Source: Desulfobacteraceae bacterium (GTDB lineage: Bacteria; Desulfobacterota; Desulfobacteria; Desulfobacterales; Desulfosalsimonadaceae). From it: 64,000 nt of DNA. The notes under the pieces are model-generated. The model made no database searches and was not told the DNA's origin. It worked only from the letters and a program-made list of their open reading frames with translations. A program made the position numbers and the translations under genes. The stretch spans positions 1 to 64,000 of the forward strand of contig JAIPDS010000005.1 in the NCBI GenBank assembly GCA_021737565.1. The letters run 5' to 3'. Positions 30,597-40,641 of the stretch are shown in pieces. Each line of letters begins with the position of its first letter. Positions within the stretch are counted from its first letter, which is position 1.

Positions 30597-31412
30597 ATGA
30601 GACAGGCTTCAAATCCGATGGAAATATATAATCTTCTGGAAAAAACAAACTGCCGCAAGTGCAATGAAAAAACCTGCATGGCCTTTGCGGCGGCGGTGTT
30701 TAAAGGCAAAAGAAGCCTTTCCGAGTGCCCGTACGTGGACCCCGAAACCGCAGCCGCTTATGACGGAAATGCTCAACAGGAACAGTCTGATGCAGGTTTC
30801 CGCATAAACGTGAATGAAACGGTTGAAAAGCTGCGCGAAAACATAAAGAACACTGATCTCGCCGAAGCCGCCCAACGACTGGAAGCCCCGTATGATGATA
30901 AAGGCAGGATAAATATCAGGGTGATGGGCAAGGATTTTAAAGTTGACCAGGAGGGTCGCATCCACACCCAGATCCATGCCAATCCCTGGGTCACGGTACC
31001 GGTGTTCGACTATATATTAAATGCAAAAGGCACTTCTCCCACCGGGGACTGGGTTCCGCTGCGCGAGCTCAAAGAGGGCAGAGAGCGCGCCGGCCTTTTT
31101 GAACAGCGATGTGTAAAGCCGCTTAAGCGGATTGCGGATACCTACACGGATTTTTTCAATGACATGCTTGATGTTTTCAGCGGGACCCAGACGGAAACCA
31201 GGTTTGATGCAGATATTGCCGTGGTGCTCTATCCGCTGCCAAAGGCACCCATTGTTATATGTTACTGGGAACCGGAAGAGGGTATGGAATCGAATCTGCA
31301 GATATTTTTTGACAAATGCGTGGAGGACAACCTGAGCATCCATTCCATATATACTCTGGGCGCAGGGCTGGTGCAGATGTTTGAAAAATTTTCCTTAAAG
31401 CACGCATCCTGA
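30597..31412 (+). CDS. (Fe-S)-binding DUF3786 family protein
   Basis: N-terminal NCRKCNEKTCMAFAAAVFKGKRSLSECPY four-Cys 4Fe-4S motif; C-terminal region resembles DUF3786. Confidence 0.82.
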   Translation: MRQASNPMEIYNLLEKTNCRKCNEKTCMAFAAAVFKGKRSLSECPYVDPETAAAYDGNAQQEQSDAGFRINVNETVEKLRENIKNTDLAEAAQRLEAPYDDKGRINIRVMGKDFKVDQEGRIHTQIHANPWVTVPVFDYILNAKGTSPTGDWVPLRELKEGRERAGLFEQRCVKPLKRIADTYTDFFNDMLDVFSGTQTETRFDADIAVVLYPLPKAPIVICYWEPEEGMESNLQIFFDKCVEDNLSIHSIYTLGAGLVQMFEKFSLKHAS

Positions 31413-31428
31413 GGTCCGCAAAAAAAAA

Positions 31429-31484
31429 TTTACATTACTTTACATAAACTTTACATTGACATTTACATTTGTTCCGGTTATGCT
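31429..31484 (+). promoter_or_regulatory. sigma70-type promoter embedded in TTTACAT iterons (candidate LexA operator region)
   Basis: TTTACAT at 31429, 31439, 31450, 31462. TTGACA (31456-31461) - 17 bp - TATGCT (31479-31484), 35 bp upstream of the lexA-like GTG. Confidence 0.7.
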
Positions 31485-31519
31485 TTTTTTAAACATTTAA
31501 AAGTAAAACCGGAGGCATA

Positions 31520-32158
31520 GTGCAAAAGCGGTTAACCTCCAAGCAACAGAGGCTTCTGGATTATCTGCGGGGAAAGATCGCGGCAGAGGGCACATCTCCG
31601 TCATTGCGGCAGGCTGCCGCCGACCTGGGCATAAGCCATACAGCGGTTGCCCAGACCCTGAAGGTGCTTGAAGAAAAGGGTTTTGCGGGAAGACAGGGTC
31701 GTTACGGCAGAAATATTTACCTGCTAAACAGACCCGGTCTGAGTGCGGGAATACAGAGGTTTCGCGAGGTTCCGGTCATCGGGCGCATTACCGCCGGCCT
31801 GCCGATGTACGCCCAGCAGGAATGGGAGGAAACCATTGTGGTTGATGCGGACCTTTATAAAGGCACCAGCCTGTTTGCCCTGCGCGTCAGGGGAGACTCC
31901 ATGACAGGGGCGGGCATCCTGCACGGCGACCTTGCAATCTGCAGACCCCGGCAGTTTGCCTCTGACGGTGAAATCGTGGCCGCGCTCATAGACAGCGAGG
32001 AAGCTACAGTAAAGCGTTTTTTCGCCCGGTCCGATCATATCCTGCTGAAACCGGATAACCCGGCATATGAGCTGATACGATGCAGTTTTGACCAAGTCCT
32101 GGTTCAGGGGAAGGTAATCGGGATTCAGCGCGGCCCGGAGGTCATGCAGAGGCTTTAG
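31520..32158 (+). CDS. lexA: LexA-type SOS repressor (S24 family)
   Basis: N-terminal wHTH, cleavage site ITAGLPMYAQQ, catalytic GDSMTGAGILHGD and ATVKRFF. GTG start. Confidence 0.93.
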   Translation: MQKRLTSKQQRLLDYLRGKIAAEGTSPSLRQAAADLGISHTAVAQTLKVLEEKGFAGRQGRYGRNIYLLNRPGLSAGIQRFREVPVIGRITAGLPMYAQQEWEETIVVDADLYKGTSLFALRVRGDSMTGAGILHGDLAICRPRQFASDGEIVAALIDSEEATVKRFFARSDHILLKPDNPAYELIRCSFDQVLVQGKVIGIQRGPEVMQRL

Positions 32159-32160
32159 TC

Positions 32161-33360
32161 ATGGCATTTGTTGTCAAACCCGTGCCCTGCCGGGCGATTA
32201 TACATATAAATGTGGCCGATTTTGCGGCTTCGGTGGAGCAGCGTGCTGCCCCGCGCCTTAAAAGACATCCCCTGATCGTGGCCCCGCAGACAGGCGGCAG
32301 GGCGCCTGTCTATGACATGAGTGAAGAGGCTTATCAGGCCGGGGTAAGAAAGGCCATGCCGGTTTTCCGCGCCAGGCGGATTTGCAGGGACGCGGTTGTG
32401 ATACCTCCCAGCCCGGCTCTTTACAGCCGGGCCATGAAAGCCTTGTTTACGAAGGTATGCGAGTTTTCCCCCCTGGTGGAGGCCGGAGAAGCAGACGGTC
32501 ATTTTTTTGCCGACATTACGGGAACCGGCCGCCTTTTCGGGCCCCCTCATGATGCGGCAAGACGTATGTATTTGCGTATCAGGCAATGTTTCGGCCTGAC
32601 GCCGGTTTGGTCTGTTGCCTCAAGCAAACTGGTTTCCAAAGTGGCTACCCGGATCGCCAAGCCCGCGGGCGAATGCGTGGTCAGGCACGGTGAGGAACCG
32701 GATTTTCTTTCACCCCTTAACATCTCCCTGCTTCCGGGAATAAGAAAAACAGAGATAAGCAGGCTGCGGGACTTTAACCTCGAAAGGATAGGGCAGGTAG
32801 CGACCCTGGAATTTGAAGATATAGAAGCAATACTGGGCAACCGTGCGGGATTTGTTTATGATTCAGTGCGCGGTATTGATGCTTCGCAAGTATTGTCAGC
32901 AGGGCAAAAACCCCGAAAAATATCGGCTTTCTGTAGTCTTTTGTCAAACACATCAGATGCCGGGGCCACAGAGCGCCACGTATACGGGCTTGCGGAAAAA
33001 ATCGGGGCCGGGCTGCGCAGCCGTGGCCGGGCTGCGGGAAGTCTTGCTATTGCAATAGAATATGCAGACGGCCTGCGCTGCTACCGGCAGATGAGCCTGA
33101 ATCCGCCTTCTGCAGATGACATCACCCTTTTTGAGACCTGCCTTGTCCTTCTTAAAAAGGCCTGGCTCCGGCGGGTTCGCTTAAACAGCATATGCGTGAG
33201 CTGTCCGAAGCCGGTGGCCCCTCAGGTCCAGATGGAACTGTTTTCGCAGAACATAAAAAATCGTGAAAAAAGAAATGCCCTGGCTCATTCGGCAGACCGC
33301 ATAAGAGAGCGTTTTGGCAACAGGGCCGTGTTTATGGCCGGGTCGGTTGCCCGCTCATGA
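32161..33360 (+). CDS. Y-family DNA polymerase-like protein, ImuB-like (catalytic acidic residues substituted)
   Basis: HINVADFAASVEQ and EADGHFFADITGTGRLFGPP align to DinB/UmuC motifs with catalytic acids replaced. C-terminal beta-clamp motif QMELF. In operon with dnaE2. Confidence 0.87.
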   Translation: MAFVVKPVPCRAIIHINVADFAASVEQRAAPRLKRHPLIVAPQTGGRAPVYDMSEEAYQAGVRKAMPVFRARRICRDAVVIPPSPALYSRAMKALFTKVCEFSPLVEAGEADGHFFADITGTGRLFGPPHDAARRMYLRIRQCFGLTPVWSVASSKLVSKVATRIAKPAGECVVRHGEEPDFLSPLNISLLPGIRKTEISRLRDFNLERIGQVATLEFEDIEAILGNRAGFVYDSVRGIDASQVLSAGQKPRKISAFCSLLSNTSDAGATERHVYGLAEKIGAGLRSRGRAAGSLAIAIEYADGLRCYRQMSLNPPSADDITLFETCLVLLKKAWLRRVRLNSICVSCPKPVAPQVQMELFSQNIKNREKRNALAHSADRIRERFGNRAVFMAGSVARS

Positions 33361-36284
33361 TACCTCTTGCAGTCCATTCCGGATATTCCTTCATGCAGGG
33401 AACATCATCTGTGGAGTCGCTTTGCAGGCACGCGGCAAACCTGGGTTACAAGCGCATTGCGCTTACTGATACCGACAATCTCTGCGGATTGTGGCGGTTT
33501 GTTTCAGCATGCAGAAAAGAAGGCCTGCGTCCGGTTGCGGGTGCTGAAATAACAGATAATAAAACCGATGTCCGCGCAGTATGCCTGGTAAAAAACAACC
33601 GCGGATATTCAAACCTGTGCCGCCTTATTAGCAGGCGTCATACCAATAAGGATTTTGAAATTAAATCCGCGCTGGCCGAATTTTCAGAAGGCCTGGTGGT
33701 GCTTGCCTTTGATCCCGGGCTGCTGTGCTTCTGCCATGATTCAGGCCTGGATGTGGCCGCTGCCATGCCCATAAAACCGACGCCCCCCGGAGACCGGCTC
33801 AGAAAAACAGCCCGAAGCCTGGGTGTTTCCATGGCTGCTGTTCCGGACAGTTTTTTTAACAAGCCGGAGGACTTTGAAATTCACCGGGTTTTGCGGGCAA
33901 TTTCCCGCAAAACGACGCTTTTTCGCTTAAAATCCCGGGATACGGCCCCAAAGGAGGCCTTTCTTGCACCGCCTGAGGAATATATGCGCAGGTTTGCCGC
34001 CTGCCCCGAGGCTGTCTGCAATACCGGGAAAATTGCAGAGCGACTTGAGTTTACAGGCCCCGACTTCGGGCTCGTAATGCCCCCGTATGAAGAGGATTCC
34101 CAGGATCAGGCCGCGCTGCGTCTGCGGCGGACCGCATATAACGGGGCAAAGCAAAGATATGGAAAACTGTCCCGGTCTGTGGTGCAGAGGCTTGAGCATG
34201 AGCTCGAAGTGATCACCAAAATGGGTTTCTGCGGATACTTCCTGGTGGTCTCAGACATTGTAAGCCAGAGTCCCCGGACCTGCGGACGCGGCTCAGGAGC
34301 GGCCTCCCTGGTGGCCTATTGCCTGGGCATCACCAATGTGTGCCCTGTAAAGCACAATCTTTACTTTGAGAGGTTTTTAAACCCCGGCAGAAAAGACCCG
34401 CCCGACCTGGATATTGATTTTGCATGGGATGAGCGCGACGAGGTTATTGCCGGTGTGTTTTCAAAATATGCGGGCCGCGTTGCCATGGTCTCAAATCATG
34501 TTTGTTTCCGCCTCCGCATGGCCCTTCGGGAAACAGCCAGGGTATTCGGTCTTACAGAAGGAGAAATTTCCGCGCTTATAAAATCACGGGCTGAGCTGCC
34601 TGATGAAATTTCATCAATTGCCGGGTGTATTGCCGGCCTGCCAAGATGCCTTTCCCTGCATCCGGGCGGAGTGGTTATTACACCTGAGAAGACGGAAAAT
34701 TATGCGCCGGTTCAGTATTCGGCCGGCGGCATGCCTGTTTTGCAGTGGGACAAGGACGGGATTGAAGATGCGGGCCTGGTCAAAATCGATCTTCTGGGCA
34801 ACCGGAGCCTGGGAGTAATAAGGGATGCGGTTTATCATATCAGGGAAAACGGGTTTACATTCAGAGAGGATACCTGGGACCCCGAAGACGACGCCCCCAC
34901 CCGGCAATTGATTGCCAGGGGCGGGACCATGGGATGTTTTTACATAGAAAGCCCCGCAATGAGGCTTTTGCAGAAAAAAACCCAAAAGGCTGATTTCAGG
35001 CACCTGGTAATTCATTCATCAATTATCAGGCCGGCTGCCAACGAGGTGATCCGGGAATATATCCGCCGGCTTCACGGAGGCGCCTGGAAGCCTATCCATC
35101 CGCTTACATCCGATGTGCTCGGCGAGACCCTCGGCCTGATGGTGTTCCAGGAGGATGTCTCCCGTGTTGCAGTGCACGTGGCAGGTTTTTCCCATGCAGA
35201 GGCCGACGGGCTCAGAAAGGTCATGTCCAGAAAGGACCGGCACAGGCGCCTTGATGACTGGTTTGAAAGATTTGCCGCAGGCGCCGCACAGAAAGGGGTG
35301 GGGCGGGCTGATATTGAGAAAATCTGGCGCATGATAATGAGTTTTAGCGGATATTCATTCTGCAAGCCGCACAGTGCCTCGTATGCAAGGGTTTCTTTCC
35401 AGGCCGCGTATCTGAAAGCCCATTTTCCAGCCGAATTCATGGCTGCCGTGATAAGCAACCAGGGCGGGTTTTATTCCACGTTTGCCTATGTTTCCGAGGC
35501 TATGCGCATGGGGCTTGAAGTACTGCATCCTGATGTTGAAAAAAGCTGCACCACGTGGAAGAGGGAAAACGGAAGCATTCGGGTCGGACTTGCGGCAATA
35601 AGGGATCTTTCTGCTGAAACGCAAAAGCGCATTATCAGAGAACGCTCCGGGCGCGGTTTTGAAAACGTCGGAGATTTTTTTTCCCGTGTTCGGCCGGATG
35701 AAGACGAAGTCCGTGCTCTTGTGGCCAGCGGGGCGCTGGACAGGTTTCACCCCGAAAAACACAGGCCGGCAATTCTCTGGCAATACTGCAGATGGCACAA
35801 AGATCGTTTCCAGGAAGACATTGGTCCTTGCCTGTTTTCAGACTCCGGCCAGCCCGAAGCCCCGGCTTTGCCCCGGGAAGACCACCTACGGCGTCTGCGC
35901 CGCGAATATGCGGTGCTGGGGTTTTTGTGCGGACAACATCCCATGACATTGTTTTCAGATAAACTTGTCGGCCAAAGCATCGTCAAGGCAAAGGACTTGG
36001 CAAAGCATTCCGGCCGCAAAGTCAGGTTTGCGGGCTGGCTGATCACCGGCAAGGCGATCCTGTCAAAAACCGGGGATCCCATGAAATTCGTTACCTTTGA
36101 AGATGAAACCGGCATTGTTGAAACAGTGTTTTTCCCCCGGCCATACAGCCGCTTCCGGGAATTGCTTGAACCGGGGCGGCCGTATGTGCTCGCAGGCAAA
36201 GTTGAAAAAAACCGGGATGCAGCCGTGCTTGTTGTTAAATGGCTCGGGCCTCTAAAGTTTAAGGAATCACGACCTGGTATGTAA
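33357..36284 (+). CDS. dnaE2: Error-prone DNA polymerase DnaE2
   Basis: DnaE architecture (PHP N-term, CGRGSGAASLVAYCLGIT, PPDLDIDFAWDERDEV, KIDLLGNRSLGVI, GYSFCKPHSASYA, OB fold). 4-bp overlap with imuB-like gene. Confidence 0.93.
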   Translation: MIPLAVHSGYSFMQGTSSVESLCRHAANLGYKRIALTDTDNLCGLWRFVSACRKEGLRPVAGAEITDNKTDVRAVCLVKNNRGYSNLCRLISRRHTNKDFEIKSALAEFSEGLVVLAFDPGLLCFCHDSGLDVAAAMPIKPTPPGDRLRKTARSLGVSMAAVPDSFFNKPEDFEIHRVLRAISRKTTLFRLKSRDTAPKEAFLAPPEEYMRRFAACPEAVCNTGKIAERLEFTGPDFGLVMPPYEEDSQDQAALRLRRTAYNGAKQRYGKLSRSVVQRLEHELEVITKMGFCGYFLVVSDIVSQSPRTCGRGSGAASLVAYCLGITNVCPVKHNLYFERFLNPGRKDPPDLDIDFAWDERDEVIAGVFSKYAGRVAMVSNHVCFRLRMALRETARVFGLTEGEISALIKSRAELPDEISSIAGCIAGLPRCLSLHPGGVVITPEKTENYAPVQYSAGGMPVLQWDKDGIEDAGLVKIDLLGNRSLGVIRDAVYHIRENGFTFREDTWDPEDDAPTRQLIARGGTMGCFYIESPAMRLLQKKTQKADFRHLVIHSSIIRPAANEVIREYIRRLHGGAWKPIHPLTSDVLGETLGLMVFQEDVSRVAVHVAGFSHAEADGLRKVMSRKDRHRRLDDWFERFAAGAAQKGVGRADIEKIWRMIMSFSGYSFCKPHSASYARVSFQAAYLKAHFPAEFMAAVISNQGGFYSTFAYVSEAMRMGLEVLHPDVEKSCTTWKRENGSIRVGLAAIRDLSAETQKRIIRERSGRGFENVGDFFSRVRPDEDEVRALVASGALDRFHPEKHRPAILWQYCRWHKDRFQEDIGPCLFSDSGQPEAPALPREDHLRRLRREYAVLGFLCGQHPMTLFSDKLVGQSIVKAKDLAKHSGRKVRFAGWLITGKAILSKTGDPMKFVTFEDETGIVETVFFPRPYSRFRELLEPGRPYVLAGKVEKNRDAAVLVVKWLGPLKFKESRPGM

Positions 36285-37874
36285 TATGAAGCAGTATCTG
36301 TCCATTATGCAGAGAGCGGAAAGGCAGGCCGCGTATTCTGTAAGTTCGGGGACAGAGATCCTGCTGTTGAATTCCCCCAGGTGCGGTCCGGTATAAATTG
36401 TGATGTCCTGTTCCCCCTTTTTTAAAGCGGAAGCGGTTTCACGATCAAAACCTCTTTGTTTTAAAAAATCCCTGAACTCTTCATTGCTCATGTTTTCCTG
36501 TTCCGCCCTGCGCAGGATTTCCGCCATGTGCCTGTCAACACCCATTTCCTCTATCAGCCTGGCGGCCAGAAGATCAAGATCCCGTGGAAAATTTCCCGAA
36601 TAGCGGATTCCGGTAAAACCCTCGTAATAATTGGTGAAAATATCTACCAGTACGCTTTTCAGCCATTCATGGTCAAAAAGATCCCTTGCATCAACCGGAA
36701 CCCTCTGCTCATCCAGGCCGGCCCTGTTTTCGTCGTGGTTGCGGCAGTAGCTGCCTGCCACCAGTATCAGGCTGAGAGCATGTGTGCCGATATGCTCGTA
36801 TAGCTTGCGGCCCGGTCCTTCAAACGTGCTGAAATGTTCAAAATCCCGGATTCCCTGCATGCCGATATTCGGATGCCGGCAGGAAGCCAGCCACCTGTCA
36901 AGGCGCCCGCCCCGCCACCATTGATATAGTCCCCGATCCTGCCTGCGGTGTCTTTGAACCCGGTTATGGAAAAGAGGTATGGGAGCTGTATGCATGATTC
37001 CAAGAGAAGCCAGATGACCTAAAATTTTTGCGTTTTGCGCCAGAATGGCGCGGCATTTTTCCTTTGGAATCATCTCTTCGTTTTCCGGATGATTGGGGTA
37101 GGCGAAATAGTTTGAAGATGCCAGGAAAACAACCCCGTAAAGATTCTTATCAATTTCCGTGTCTTCGGGAATATTTACTGCAGATGGACTGAACTGATAA
37201 ATCAGGCTGCTTTCCGGTGTCAGGGGCTCGGGTATTTCGAATCTGTATTTTTTTTCAAGCCGGAGCATCGACAAATAACGCATCCATTCGGTTTCCGAAA
37301 CAAGTTCGAAGAGAGGCTGGCCCGGCTTGGCAAATTTTATTACAAGGACGCGGTCCGAATCTGCGCGGGGTTTGATTACAAGGCTTCTGCCTTTCCACTG
37401 CATCTCCCGGGGCCGGGGGGTGCCCGTGATTGCTGCAAGTTTGTTTATTCTGCGAATCCTGGGAGATGTGTTACGAGAAAAATTCAGGATTTTTCTTTCA
37501 GTTCTTACAGGGAGTCTGCTAGTGGCTTCTGCCGCTGCCCGGAACGGATGGCCTGTCTGGCGGGACAGAATTTTGGCCAGGGCGGCTCCGGCCTGCTCCG
37601 CAGTTTTACCGGCAGCCGGCTGTCTGATGATTTCTGCGAGAGCATCTGCTGCTTTCTTAAACAAAAAGAAAACCTGCCTCTGGGAATTGTGGGTTTCGTC
37701 CCACAAAACACTGTTTAAAGCCGAGACAGTCGAATTTCTTATTATTTCCGGCTGGTTTCCGATAATATACTGAAGGCTGGATACCTGCATATAGGTGGCG
37801 GTAAAATCGGTTTGCTTGTAAAGCAGGTAATTTTCAGCCTCCCGGCGTTCTTTCTTTAAATCCCAGGCATACAT
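36267..37874 (-). CDS. Kinase-fold-like protein, possibly SidJ-related pseudokinase
   Basis: VLVIKFAKPG (beta3 Lys-like), ELVSETEWMRYL (alphaC Glu-like), LASLGIMHTAPIPLFHNR (HRD-loop position), GIRDFEHFS (DFG position). Family call by eye only. Confidence 0.45.
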   Translation of the reverse strand: MYAWDLKKERREAENYLLYKQTDFTATYMQVSSLQYIIGNQPEIIRNSTVSALNSVLWDETHNSQRQVFFLFKKAADALAEIIRQPAAGKTAEQAGAALAKILSRQTGHPFRAAAEATSRLPVRTERKILNFSRNTSPRIRRINKLAAITGTPRPREMQWKGRSLVIKPRADSDRVLVIKFAKPGQPLFELVSETEWMRYLSMLRLEKKYRFEIPEPLTPESSLIYQFSPSAVNIPEDTEIDKNLYGVVFLASSNYFAYPNHPENEEMIPKEKCRAILAQNAKILGHLASLGIMHTAPIPLFHNRVQRHRRQDRGLYQWWRGGRLDRWLASCRHPNIGMQGIRDFEHFSTFEGPGRKLYEHIGTHALSLILVAGSYCRNHDENRAGLDEQRVPVDARDLFDHEWLKSVLVDIFTNYYEGFTGIRYSGNFPRDLDLLAARLIEEMGVDRHMAEILRRAEQENMSNEEFRDFLKQRGFDRETASALKKGEQDITIYTGPHLGEFNSRISVPELTEYAACLSALCIMDRYCFILHTRS

Positions 37875-38083
37875 ACCGCTTTCCTATATTTGCCGGTGGA
37901 AATCATGTCAACAAGAAACAGGCAAAACCACGTATTTGATCTTCGTGCTCATCGTGATGGCCGCGGTTTTCCTGTAAAATATTTATAAGGCTTGACCAAA
38001 CCCATGAATAGAGGTAAAAATTTTTAAGATTTCAACCGGCTTTATTTTCCCGCCCGAACACAGAGGGAGATCCGTTACAAAAT

Positions 38084-39742
38084 ATGTATAATTCTTTTTT
38101 TGGATTCCGGGAAAAACCTTTTAAGCTGGTGCCCAACCCTGGGTATCTTTATTTGAGCCGCAGTCATGAAGAGGCCCTGGCCCATCTTAAATACGCCGTG
38201 GCTCAGGGAGAAGGCTTTGTGGAGATAACCGGGGAGGTGGGAACCGGAAAAACTCTTTTGTGCCGGACGTTTCTGCAAAACATGGCCCATGGCCTTGAAA
38301 CCGCCTATATTTTCAATCCAAAGCTCAGCGCAAAGGGGCTTTTGCGCGCCATTAACAGCGAGTTCGGAATTCGTTCAGACCTTGCAACTATCAAGGAGTT
38401 AATTGATGAACTCAACACCTTCCTGATTAAAAAAAAGGCGCAAGGCAGGCGTGCGGTACTGATTATCGATGAGGCGCAGAATTTGGGCACCGATGTTCTC
38501 GAACAGCTAAGATTGCTTTCCAATCTTGAGACCACCAAGGACAAACTGCTCCAGATGATACTTGTAGGCCAGCCCGAGTTAAGTCGTATACTCGCCTCCC
38601 ATGAACTGCGGCAGCTGGCACAGCGCATTTCCCTGTCATGCAGTATTGAGCCGCTTACTTATGAAGAAACCAGGCAGTATATAATCCACAGGATACACGT
38701 GGCCTCTTCAAAGCCGCGTGTGGAATTTACCGGCAGGGCCCTGCGTCGGATTTACAAATACTCGGGAGGAGTCCCCCGTTTGATAAACATTGTATGCGAC
38801 AGGGCGCTGCTTGTTGCGTTTTCCGAAAACATACACAGGATTACCGGCAAGGTTGTAAATATTGCGGCATCAGAGCTTTCGGTCAGTAATCGCGGACCGG
38901 GAGCCCGGCAAAGACCTTCTGCTTTGCCGCTCCTTGTGCTGGCAAGCTTGGCTGCTGCATTTATAGTTATAACTTTTTATCAGCTTGGATGGTTAAACTT
39001 AAGTCCGGTGCACAGCATGGTTGAAAGAATAGATGCTGGTGAGAACTTTGGGTCTGTCCGTTCAAAACAGACGGTAAAGATAGGCTTTGACAAGGAAATT
39101 TCTGAAATAGATACCCTGATAAAGGGTCTTGGCCCTGATTCACTGGAGAAAAGTGTTTCACGTGTTCTTTCCTCGTGGCAAAACAATATTGATATGCCTG
39201 ATTTGACCCACGAGAACGAAGAGGCCTTTATAAGCAAGGCAGCTGAAAGCCACGGCCTGGAGGTTTACCGGGTAAGGGGGAATTTATCCCTCATAGCCAC
39301 CATAGGTCTTCCGGCAGTTTTTTCCTTTCAGCATCCTGAAACCGAGCAGAGGGTTTTTCTGGCAGTTTTGAGCGCAGACCGTAAAGAGATTGCCTTCCAC
39401 GATCCCAGGAGAGGCAAAACCGTTCAAATCCCCATTGAGTCCGCAGGTGCCTGTTGGGACGGGGATGCTTATGTATTTTGGGAAAATCCCAGGGAGATAA
39501 CCGGCGTGATAGGCAAGGACGCGGATGCCGAGGCAATCGCCGGCCTGCAGATGCTTTTGAAGGCAGCGGGCAAGAGCTATGTTACAATAAACGGAACCTA
39601 TGACGAAAAAACCCGCAGGGCAATCAAGCAGATCCAGGCCGGGCAGGGCTTGCCTGTGGACGGTCTCGGAGGTGCCGCAACAAAAATCGTTCTCTACAGG
39701 TTGGCTGCATCATCGCAAAAACCAGGATCTGCCGGAGACTAA
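38084..39742 (+). CDS. ExeA/GspA-like AAA+ ATPase with C-terminal peptidoglycan-binding domain
   Basis: MYNSFFGFREKPFKLVPNPGYLYLSRSHEEAL, GEVGTGKTLLCR, IIDEAQNL, C-terminal GVIGKDADAEAIAGLQMLLKAAG...RRAIKQIQAGQGLPVDG. Confidence 0.9.
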   Translation: MYNSFFGFREKPFKLVPNPGYLYLSRSHEEALAHLKYAVAQGEGFVEITGEVGTGKTLLCRTFLQNMAHGLETAYIFNPKLSAKGLLRAINSEFGIRSDLATIKELIDELNTFLIKKKAQGRRAVLIIDEAQNLGTDVLEQLRLLSNLETTKDKLLQMILVGQPELSRILASHELRQLAQRISLSCSIEPLTYEETRQYIIHRIHVASSKPRVEFTGRALRRIYKYSGGVPRLINIVCDRALLVAFSENIHRITGKVVNIAASELSVSNRGPGARQRPSALPLLVLASLAAAFIVITFYQLGWLNLSPVHSMVERIDAGENFGSVRSKQTVKIGFDKEISEIDTLIKGLGPDSLEKSVSRVLSSWQNNIDMPDLTHENEEAFISKAAESHGLEVYRVRGNLSLIATIGLPAVFSFQHPETEQRVFLAVLSADRKEIAFHDPRRGKTVQIPIESAGACWDGDAYVFWENPREITGVIGKDADAEAIAGLQMLLKAAGKSYVTINGTYDEKTRRAIKQIQAGQGLPVDGLGGAATKIVLYRLAASSQKPGSAGD

Positions 39743-39757
39743 AAGGAAAGTGTTGAC

Positions 39758-40450
39758 TTGAGCGCAATACTGGATGCACTAAAAAAACTGGAAGGCGATG
39801 CTGAATCCGGTTCGGGGCCCTCGGCAGTTCATAATGCAGGGGGCTGCTTTTCCAGGGCCGCCAGGCACATACATGCCAGGCCCGGGTTTTTGATTACCGG
39901 CGGCATCGTTCTTTTATGTCTTTTTTGCGCTGCTGTTTGGCATACTGCAGTGCTGGTGACCGACGGGCAAAGCCGGAAGGCTGGAGCCGTGCATACCGTC
40001 TCTATCCCCTTGCGGCCTGAGAATCAAGCTGAGCCCGCGCAAAAAGATTTTTCAGTCAAACACCCGCCAAGCATTAAAGCTGAAAAAGACGATGAAAGTA
40101 CGCCAATAAAGACCCGGGAGACTGAGAAACCCTCTGTCCCGGCTCCTGGAGAATCCGAGTCCTCAACCTTGGCCCGATCCGGGGCAAAGACACGCACCAC
40201 CGGCACTCAATCCGAACCCGAGGCCGCGGCCAAACCCCGGTCTAAAGCGGAATTGCTTCAAGACAAATCCTTGTCTCTTCAGGCTGTTTCATGGTCAAGC
40301 TCGCCGCAGAAGCGGTTTGCTGTTATAAACGGCAGGATATGCCGCGAAGGAGAAAGGATCGGGGATTATCGGATCCGGCGCATCAATGCCGAAGAAGTGC
40401 TTGTAACAGGCAGCGGCCAAACCTGGCGCCTTGTTTTTGATAAACGTTAA
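39758..40450 (+). CDS. GspB-like general secretion pathway protein
   Basis: MSAILDALKKLE N-terminus, single TM, Pro-rich linker, C-terminal VINGRICREGERIGDYRIRRINAEEVLV. TTG start. Confidence 0.82.
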   Translation: MSAILDALKKLEGDAESGSGPSAVHNAGGCFSRAARHIHARPGFLITGGIVLLCLFCAAVWHTAVLVTDGQSRKAGAVHTVSIPLRPENQAEPAQKDFSVKHPPSIKAEKDDESTPIKTRETEKPSVPAPGESESSTLARSGAKTRTTGTQSEPEAAAKPRSKAELLQDKSLSLQAVSWSSSPQKRFAVINGRICREGERIGDYRIRRINAEEVLVTGSGQTWRLVFDKR

Positions 40451-40641
40451 TTTTTAGTCGCGTTGTATAAAAAAATACTACAGTATCATTTCGTTGAAAA
40501 CTCTCGGGAAAAATAAAAACATGAAATTTCATTGCTTGTCGAAAACATCGCCAGGGCGCAAAAATTTTTGAAAAACATCGACAAGTGGGGAAAATGAAAC
40601 AAATAAAAATTAATAAAGAATTCGGAAAGGATTGATATTTT

